Assembly: GCA_038237225.1 (NCBI GenBank)
Contig: JBBRYX010000001.1
Span: forward strand, 434,001 to 498,000
Source: DASVUC01 sp038237225
GTDB taxonomy: Bacteria > Planctomycetota > Phycisphaerae > Tepidisphaerales > Tepidisphaeraceae
DNA: 64,000 nucleotides
Reading direction: 5' to 3'
In this document: positions 26,298-32,800 of the stretch, one piece after another
How the letters are laid out: the number at the start of each line of letters is the position of its first letter
Position numbering within the stretch: position 1 is the first letter of the stretch
The notes under the pieces: generated by a model
The model's input: only the letters and a program-made list of their open reading frames with translations
What the model was told of the DNA's origin: nothing
The model's database searches: none
Made by a program: the position numbers and the translations under genes

Positions 26298-26978
26298 ATG
26301 CGCTCGATCATGGTGATGTTGTTGGCCGGAATGCTCACGCCGGTGGCTTGGGCGCAGCAGGATGGCGAACGCCGCGGCTCCGATACTCGCCCCCCGGGCA
26401 TGGGTCCCGGCTTTCGCAGATCCGACGGACGATGGGGTGTTCCGCCGGACGATGAGGAGTGGGCGCGGATTCAGAAGTTCATGAAGGAGCACTCGCCGCG
26501 GCGGTGGGATGCGCTGAACAAGCTCACCCCCGACCAGCAGAACCGTCTGAAATCCGTCATCTGGCGCCGCTGCCGGCTGCTCGAGATCATCAAGAACAAC
26601 AACGACGAGAACTTCTACAACCTCCGCGTGAAACGCATGGAGGTCGAGGACGAAATCTTCGGCCTGACCCGCGATCTCCGAAACTCATCATCCGAAAAAG
26701 AACCCCAAATCCGTCGCAAGCTCAAGGAAACCATCGGAGCCTTGCTGGAGATCGGCGTGCAGGAACATCAGGCGCGGATCAGCCGCTGGGACAAGATGAT
26801 CGCCGACGAAAAACTCGCGATGGACCGCGAGAAGCAGGACCGGGAAAACCTCATCAAGAAACACATCCGCGCCGCCGAACGCGAAAGCGGAACCCTCGGC
26901 GATGAGATGGCAACCACGCAGGAGAACCCCGATCAATCCGCGACCACGCAAAGTGCCGACGCGGCCCCAGCGCGCTAA
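26298..26978 (+). CDS. Exported helical protein of the sigma/anti-sigma operon
   Basis: ATG 26298 has AGGTGA five bases upstream; a GTG at 26289 overlaps the previous stop and is less likely. The 226-residue protein begins with a signal peptide (MRSIMVMLLAGMLTPVAWA). After a Gly/Pro/Arg-rich stretch it is almost entirely charged helix, rich in Glu, Lys and Arg from about residue 50 to 200. I recognise no named domain. The layout (sigma, membrane anti-sigma, periplasmic helical protein) recalls CpxP/Spy-type stress sensors, but that is an analogy from context only. Confidence 0.7.
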   Translation: MRSIMVMLLAGMLTPVAWAQQDGERRGSDTRPPGMGPGFRRSDGRWGVPPDDEEWARIQKFMKEHSPRRWDALNKLTPDQQNRLKSVIWRRCRLLEIIKNNNDENFYNLRVKRMEVEDEIFGLTRDLRNSSSEKEPQIRRKLKETIGALLEIGVQEHQARISRWDKMIADEKLAMDREKQDRENLIKKHIRAAERESGTLGDEMATTQENPDQSATTQSADAAPAR

Positions 26979-27035
26979 ATAACGTGCCGCCCACGCATGG
27001 CGACGCCTCTGCTCCTTCCCCCATAACTTCCGGCT

Positions 27036-27113
27036 GGTGCAGCCGGGGAGGTCGGGGACTCACGCGAAGTAGCTTCCGTCGGGGGATTTTTCCATGACGT
27101 AGATGTATTTCAT
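27036..27113 (-). pseudogene. Remnant of a HicB-type antitoxin gene
   Basis: From ATG 27113 the frame reads MKYIYVMEKSPDGSYFA, then TGA at 27062-27060, then VPDLPGC. HicB antitoxins start MKY..(V/I)EK..DG.YSAYVPDLPGC, so the TGA stands exactly where a Tyr-like codon is expected. After PGC the similarity ends. No hicA toxin gene is next to it. This is a broken fragment, too short to be a normal gene. Confidence 0.7.
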
Positions 27114-27175
27114 GATTGACTGGTTTAGCGCGCCCGACGGAAACGACCTGCGGGATTTTTTTTCGCCGTTCCCCA

Positions 27176-27493
27176 TCAATCGACATAACTCACAGAACGA
27201 GGCTGCGAATTTTTAAGAGCGACAAGAAGCTTGGGCACCAGCGGTGCAAGGGCTCGTTGCGAGCTTCGCTTGGCACGGAGAACGACGAGCGCGATAGCAA
27301 GCGGAGATGGAAGTTGATGCAGCGTTCCCTTGTCTACCGTAACCATCACATCGAAACCATTGTCGGCCGCGAGTGAGAGAAGCTGGCCATTGCTGATCCC
27401 CTTCCAGCTCATGTAGGCGACCGAGAAGACCTGGTGGCCGGTGATGTGGTTTTGGAAGCGAACGTCAATGCATTCGTCGAGGAGGATTTTCAT
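27176..27493 (-). CDS. DUF5615 PIN-like toxin-type protein
   Basis: The 105-residue protein begins MKILLDECIDVRF, the usual start of DUF5615 proteins, whose early Asp/Glu resembles the PIN nuclease core. VDKGT (about residue 55) is in the position of the second acidic motif. DUF5615 genes are normally the second gene after a DUF433 gene, as here: its ATG overlaps the DUF433 TGA by four bases (ATGA). Predicted type II toxin-like partner, probably an RNase, but toxicity has not been generally shown for the family. The C-terminal tail LAPLVPKLLVALK resembles the end of the gene at 27846. Confidence 0.82.
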   Translation of the reverse strand: MKILLDECIDVRFQNHITGHQVFSVAYMSWKGISNGQLLSLAADNGFDVMVTVDKGTLHQLPSPLAIALVVLRAKRSSQRALAPLVPKLLVALKNSQPRSVSYVD

Positions 27494-27696
27494 GCTGCGT
27501 CGGGAGTGAGACTAGCTTTAGCGAGTTCGAGGAGGGCGAGGACCTGCTCGCGGGTGACGGTGGGGAAACCTTCGAGGAAGTCTTCGATGGCACTGCCTTC
27601 TTCGAGATAGTCAAAGAGGTTAGTGACCGGAACGCGGGTGCCGGCGAAGCAAGGGGCGCCGTGCATGATTTGGGGATCGATGCGGATGGGGGTCAT
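27490..27696 (-). CDS. DUF433 antitoxin-type protein
   Basis: From ATG 27696 the protein has 68 residues: MTPIRIDPQIMHGAPCFAGT, VPVTNLFDYLEEGSAIEDF and PTVTREQVLALLELA. These match DUF433 (winged-helix-like, DNA-binding antitoxin type). The frame stays open to 27750, but the extra residues are not like the family. A promoter-like TGGTACAAT ends eight bases before ATG 27696, so the transcript may be leaderless. The stop overlaps the DUF5615 start, which indicates translational coupling. Confidence 0.82.
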   Translation of the reverse strand: MTPIRIDPQIMHGAPCFAGTRVPVTNLFDYLEEGSAIEDFLEGFPTVTREQVLALLELAKASLTPDAA

Positions 27697-27704
27697 GACG
27701 GGGA

Positions 27705-27710
27705 ATTGTA
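27705..27710 (-). promoter_or_regulatory. Extended -10 of the DUF433-DUF5615 operon
   Basis: On the minus strand TGGTACAAT gives an extended -10 with TACAAT eight bases before the ATG. GTGACA lies 19 bases upstream as a weak -35. No SD is present, so initiation on a leaderless mRNA is likely. Confidence 0.5.
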
Positions 27711-27845
27711 CCACAGGGGAAACAGTGGATGTCACTTTTTTCTCCGCCAACAGATGATGTAATGCTTACGCACTTGTGCGGCTTGTCGAAAGACGGCTGG
27801 AGGTGCCCATGAGATCTTGCAGGCGCGTTTGCTGACGTGGGTGCT

Positions 27846-28512
27846 TCACGGCGGATGGATTCGCCTGACCGAGCCGGGTTTCACGTGTTTCAAAGCGGCG
27901 AGAAGCGCGGGGACCAAAGGTTCGAGATTTTCAATGTCGTTCGTTCGTTGCCAACCGGCGTCGCGAAGTTGCCAGATCCTGGGGGTGTCTAGCCGGTCGG
28001 TCCAATCTTTAGGATGTGGCGTCAGCGCAACGTAGACGGTGCCGCTACAGCAGCGCGCTGCGGGTAGGAGAGTGTTGAGGAAGCTATCGACGTCGTTGAC
28101 GGCCGGACCGGCAAAGAGTCTGTTGGCGGCACTTCCGAGGACGAGCTTGTTGAAATCAAAGAGAGCTTGGCGGGAATTCGCGGCATATTCAGATTCAATC
28201 TGCCACAGCGCTTCGCGGACGTAGCAGAGAGTTTTGCCTTGCCTGGCCGAGGTGCAGGTTCCGATGCGACAGACGCAGACATCGTAGAGGAGTTCGTTCA
28301 ATCCGAAGTCTTCGCGGTGGTTGTCGCAGTACTTCGAGAACACCCGGATGTCGGAGTCTGATAGGTATGCCGCGCGAAAGGCTTCAGCGACGGATTCCAC
28401 CCATGCAATCGAACGGGCACGGTGGAGTTCTTGCGGGGGGGGACGAGGGTGGAGCCTCTTTGGCGCGAGCTCGATCGAAGGCGCTGGCGAGAAGTTCGGG
28501 GAGATGGATCAA
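27846..28512 (-). pseudogene. Unrecognised gene split by a frameshift in a G8/C8 tract
   Basis: A TTG at 28512 with AAGGA seven bases upstream opens a frame (IHLPELLASAFDRARAKEAPP) that runs into eight C's (28442-28435, minus strand) and then stops. Removing one C joins it smoothly to the downstream frame: SSPPQELHRARSIAWVESVA and on to the stop at 27846, about 221 residues in all. The second part alone is open from 28400. It contains several cysteines (DVCVCRIGTC) and ends LEPLVPALLAALKHVKPGS. No family is recognised. The frameshift could be a real mutation, phase variation by slippage, or a sequencing error. It lies 42 bases after the DUF2283 gene. Confidence 0.6.
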
Positions 28513-28554
28513 GTTGTGGTCCTTCTATGTGGGCGAAAACTGTCGCCATACCGA

Positions 28555-28842
28555 TTATGCGGCGACCTTCTTGGCCAGCGGCTCAATGCGTCGTTGAATC
28601 TCGCTGATCGAATCCGGCAGCGCTCCTTGGCCGAAGCGTTTCCACCAACTGATCACTGTGAGCCCGACCGGCTTGTCCGTGGCTTGGTCGCGGAGGAGCA
28701 TGTCGCCTTCGTCAGTAAGCTCAGCGTAGGTGTTGGCTTCCTCACCTGAAAGAAGACGAAGATAGAGCACGTCGGCAAAGATGTCGTAATGGAAGCGAAG
28801 CGCATCATCAATGATGCCTTCTATGGCGTCGGTCGTGACCAT
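28555..28842 (-). CDS. DUF2283-like small protein
   Basis: ATG 28842 is preceded by AAAGGAG with eight-base spacing, giving 95 residues. LRFHYDIFADVLYLRLLSGE is the DUF2283 signature (xYDxxADVLYIxL), followed by YAELTDEGDMLLRDQATDKPVGLTVI. DUF2283 proteins are small and often sit beside DUF4258 or other toxin-antitoxin-like genes. Their function is not established. It follows the DUF2442 gene and a small overlapping frame, and precedes the frameshifted gene, all on the same strand. Confidence 0.75.
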   Translation of the reverse strand: MVTTDAIEGIIDDALRFHYDIFADVLYLRLLSGEEANTYAELTDEGDMLLRDQATDKPVGLTVISWWKRFGQGALPDSISEIQRRIEPLAKKVAA

Positions 28843-29003
28843 TCGAGCGCTCCTTTGGCGGCCTTCACGAAATGGGCGGTTTTGACGAACCCAACGCGGA
28901 TGTTGACAGCGACTGCACGCACAATAGCCGGGCGAGGGCCGGGACCGAATGGATCCATATTGAGAAATGCGGATGCCGCCTTTCGAATTCCCCGCCAAAT
29001 CAT
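28821..29003 (-). CDS. Possible 60-residue protein coupled to the DUF2442 gene
   Basis: The ATG overlaps the DUF2442 TGA as ATGA, the usual sign of coupling. The product (MIWRGIRKAASAFLNMDPFG...) has no recognised domain, and its end overlaps the DUF2283 start by 22 bases. It may be a real small gene, a remnant, or chance. Confidence 0.3.
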   Translation of the reverse strand: MIWRGIRKAASAFLNMDPFGPGPRPAIVRAVAVNIRVGFVKTAHFVKAAKGALEWSRPTP

Positions 29004-29332
29004 GCCGAGCGCCGTCGAACCGCTTTAGGGGAAACGAGTTCGGAAAATCCGGGCGGTTGCGGGAGGCCTTCTCGGGCGCCTTCGAGGAGGAACTGCACGC
29101 AGAGATCGAGGTTCAAGGCATCCCAGGAAATGGCTCGGCCCGAGCCAATGAGTTCCCATCGGACCCGTTTTGAGGGGGTGGCTTTGGCGAGGGTGGGATA
29201 GAAAGAGAGAGGAATGGAGATTTCCCGCCGATCGGTCAACGTAACGATGAAGCTGCGCCGGGTGAAGCGCACCCCGGTCGCAGCGGCGGGTGCGCGGTCA
29301 GGGGCGCTGTCCTTGAATTTGCCAATAGCCAT
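29000..29332 (-). CDS. DUF2442 domain protein
   Basis: From ATG 29332, with AGGAG five bases upstream, the protein has 110 residues. A DUF2442 domain is seen in VRFTRRSFIVTLTDRREISI, PLSFYPTLAKATPSKRVRWEL and GRAISWDALNLDLCVQFLLEG (the conserved I-x-W-x-x-LD-x-D motif). DUF2442 and DUF4160 form a common two-gene unit with toxin-antitoxin-like behaviour in genomes, and here the DUF4160 gene overlaps its start by 35 bases. The upstream extension of the frame to 29500 is spurious. Confidence 0.82.
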   Translation of the reverse strand: MAIGKFKDSAPDRAPAAATGVRFTRRSFIVTLTDRREISIPLSFYPTLAKATPSKRVRWELIGSGRAISWDALNLDLCVQFLLEGAREGLPQPPGFSELVSPKAVRRRSA

Positions 29333-29573
29333 GCCAACTCCTGAGTACTGCGGGATGCAACTCCTGCAATAGTTTAGCCTGAGCACGCAGTTCTGACGAG
29401 GAGAACTCACCGCGATTGACGCAAGTGAGGTCGCGCAAATCCCAAGTGCTGTACGCCTTGCCCTTTCGCAAATGGACGTGCGGCGGGTGCGGATGATCAT
29501 GTGACCAGATGAAGATGCGATAGCCCTTCATTTGATCGCGCGAGACCTCCTCGTTGGGAAAAAGGATGGACAT
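29298..29573 (-). CDS. DUF4160 domain protein
   Basis: The 91-residue protein contains the DUF4160 blocks YRIFIWSHDHPHPPHVHLRKGK and LRAQAKLLQELHPAVLRSWH. The closely spaced His residues (HDHPHPPHVH) are a hallmark and suggest metal binding. It is the first gene of the DUF4160-DUF2442 pair, and the two overlap by 35 bases. ATG 29573 is taken as start; ATG 29531 is an alternative. The role is unknown beyond its pairing. Confidence 0.8.
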   Translation of the reverse strand: MSILFPNEEVSRDQMKGYRIFIWSHDHPHPPHVHLRKGKAYSTWDLRDLTCVNRGEFSSSELRAQAKLLQELHPAVLRSWHGYWQIQGQRP

Positions 29574-29835
29574 GAGGATTGATGCGAGCGATTGGTTCTC
29601 GGGGCATTCGTTGCGAAATGACCTGCGGAAACTTAACTGTTTTTGTCACCGATTGCGAAGCTGGACGTGAGGATCGGGATGTCGATCTTGAGGTTCGCAC
29701 CACCGCTGCAGGTGTTCATAATCAAAATAAAAATAGAGGCATTCTGTTACGTTTCCGCGGTGGCGATCCCAGTCCTTGTCGGTCGAAGTTGCCCCTCTCG
29801 TGCACGCCTTGAAGTTGTTCCCATAGAGGCTCACG

Positions 29836-32800
29836 TCAACTACACCCCATCGAATTCCCGCAGTTCAGGCATTTGTAGCAGGTGCCGGATCTGACGGTAA
29901 TCGATCCGCAGACGTCGCAGGCGGGGGCATCCGCCTGCATGTTGCTGCCCTGTTGGCTGAGGGGGTCGGCGGTGATGGTGAGGCGAAGATTCAGAGAGTT
30001 GCCAGTTGTTAGTTCGGAGTTGTCAGCAGGGATCGGGGAAGAAGTCTTCTGTTCGGCTTCGTAGTCGAAGGGTTGGGCGGTGTCGGGGGCGAGGCGCGGG
30101 CCGTGACCGTTGCCGCTCTTTTTGGTGTGGCCGTTTGAAGGGGGAGCGTCGGTGTGCTCGGACGCATCCTCACCCTGCCCTCTCCCGGAGGGAGAGGGTT
30201 CTCCCACCGCTGAAGCCGTGGACTTGGCCGGGCGCTTCGGGGCGTTGGCGGCTTTGTAGCCGGGGACGAATTCCATGGCGAGCCAGCGGAAGATGTAATC
30301 GACCAGGCTTTTCGCCATGGGGATGTCTTGGTTGCGGGTCATGCCGCTGGGTTCGAATCTGACGTGTTCGAATTTTCTCACCAGGGAATCGACGGGAACT
30401 CCGTATTGGAGCGCGACTGAGACCAATGTTGCGACGGTGTCCATCAGGCCACCGATGGTGGAGCCTTCCTTGGCCATGGTGATGAAGACTTCGCCGGGGG
30501 TCTGGTCTTCGTACAGGCCGACGGTGATGTAGCCTTCGTGGCCGGCGACGTCGAATTTGTGCGTGACGGCGTGGCGGGTGTCGGGGAGTCTTCTGCGCAG
30601 CGGGCGCTCGACGATTCTTTCTACGATGCGCTCGATGATTCGGGTGTGATCGGGGGCTGCCTCCAAGTTGTCGGAGGTGAGAGGGTTCAGGGTTCGGGGT
30701 TCAGCGTTCAGGGAAGATGTGGAGACGGCGCGGGCGGCGGCGATGACGTCGCGGGCGACTTCTTCGCGCGCATCTTCGACTGCTTCGAGATCCTCCTCGT
30801 CGGTCTTCTCGTCCACATCCGAATCGGATTTGACGTTGAGGGGTTGGGAGAGCTTGGAGCCGTCGCGGTAGAGGGCGTTGGCCTTCAATCCCAGCTTCCA
30901 ACTGAGTTCGTAGGCGGATTGAATGTCATCGATCGTAGCTTCGTTGGTGAGGTTGATGGTTTTGCTGATGGCGCCGGAGATGAAGGGTTGGGCGGCGGCC
31001 ATCATGCGAATGTGGCCTTCGGCGGCGATGAAGCGGATGCCCGTCTTGCCGCATTTGTTGGCGCAGTCGAAGACGGTCAAGTGCACGTCCTTGATATGAG
31101 GTGCGCCTTCGACGGTGCCTCGTCCGCAAATGTGGGCGCTCGCCTCGTCAATCTGCGCCTTGGTGAATCCGAGATGGCGGAGAAGGTTGAAGTGGGGTGC
31201 TTGCCAGATGGGTTCGGGGATTTCCATGCGCTCGAAGAAGCGGGCGCCGAGCGTCCATGGGCTGAAGGCGAAGGAGAGCTCGAAGACGCCGGGGAGGGAG
31301 TCTTCGATTTTCCCGAGCTCGGCTTCCGTGAAGCCTTTGTGAAGCAGCGTCTCCCAGTTGATGACCGGGGCGTCGTGGAGGGAAAGCGAGCCGAGGACGA
31401 ATTTCAGGATGTCGTAGATCTCGTGGGGATCGTAGCCGAGATTGACGAGCGCGGGACGAAGGGATTGGTTGGCGATCTTGAAGTATCCGCCGCCGGCGAG
31501 CTTTTTGAATTTCACCAAAGCGAAGTCGGGTTCGACGCCGGTGGTGTCGCAGTCCATCAGGAGACCGATGGTGCCGGTGGGGGCGATGACCGTCGTCTGC
31601 GCATTTCGATAACCATGTTTCTCACCCAGCGCAAGCGCGCGGTCCCAGCATTCTCGCGCGGCGTGGAGGAGTTGGCGCGAGGCGAGGGGATCGGTGTCGG
31701 CGAATTGCAACGAGTCGATGCCGACCGGGAGGATGTCTAAACCCTCGTAAGAACCCACGGATTGCAATCCGTGGGCTTTTTGCGTGTTGTACGCGGCGCG
31801 GCGGTGGTTGCGGATCACGACGAGCATGTCGGGCTTGTTCTCGTCATATCCGGGGAAGGCGCCGAGTTCTCGGGCCATGTCGGCGCTGGTGGCGTAGCTT
31901 TCGCCGGTGAGAATGCTTGTGAGGGCGGCGCAAATCGCCCGGCCCTTTTCGCTGTCGTACGGGATCCCCGCCTGCATGAGCATGGCGCCGAGGTTGGCGT
32001 AACCAAGGCCGAGAGTGCGGAACTTGTAGCTGAGCGTGGCGATTTCTTCGGACGGGAAGCTGGCCATCAACACTGAGATTTCGAGAACGGTAGTCCAGAT
32101 TCGGATGGCGTGCTTGAAGGCTTCGATATCGAAGCGGCGCGAGTCTGCGTCAAAGAACGTGAGCACGTTGAGGCTCGCGAGGTTGCAGGCGGTGTCGTCA
32201 AGGAACATGTACTCGGAGCAGTTGTGGACGGTGAGACCGTTGGCGATGAACGAGCTGGTGACGGGCTCGGTAAGGTCGAAGACCTGCTGGTTGCCGAGGA
32301 GCTTCAAGGTGGCAAAGCGATCATAGTTGCCCGGAAACGCAAAACGTGAAACATGATCGGGCGATGCGATCGCGAGACTAACGGCATGGGCGAGTCGTTC
32401 GAGCTTCTTGCCGGGGAGAAGCGCGATGTGTTTAGCAAAAGAGCGGAGGCTGCCCGGATCGATCCGCAGGCCGTGGCGTCTTAGATCTGCGTTGCCGCGC
32501 GCGGGGCGCGAACCGGGATGGACCCGTCGATCAGACAGCACTCCGCTAAAAGCGAGGGCTCCGCCCTCGTAAGTCTGTTGAGAAGATTGGATTCCGAAAC
32601 CCAGGAGGATCAACTGGATGTCCTGAACGAGGCCCAGCGAATCACTCCGCAATTCGAGCGTGTTATCGGTGATCACCGCATCGGCGGTGAAGATCGCGCG
32701 AAGAAGATGGCGCTGGGCGGCCAGGCCCGCGGTGAACGCTTCTTCGCTGAGCCGCTTGCTCCCCGCCGCCTGGCCGAAGCTTGCCTGGACTGAGCTTGTC

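Noticed and set aside
27060..27062. The TGA in the hicB fragment as a selenocysteine codon
   Set aside because: No SECIS-like hairpin follows, HicB proteins do not use selenocysteine, and the frame loses similarity a few codons later.
30340..30365. GGGTTCGAATCT, which resembles a tRNA T-arm
   Set aside because: It lies in a conserved part of nrdJ, and no acceptor stem or anticodon arm can be built around it. No tRNA was found in the window.
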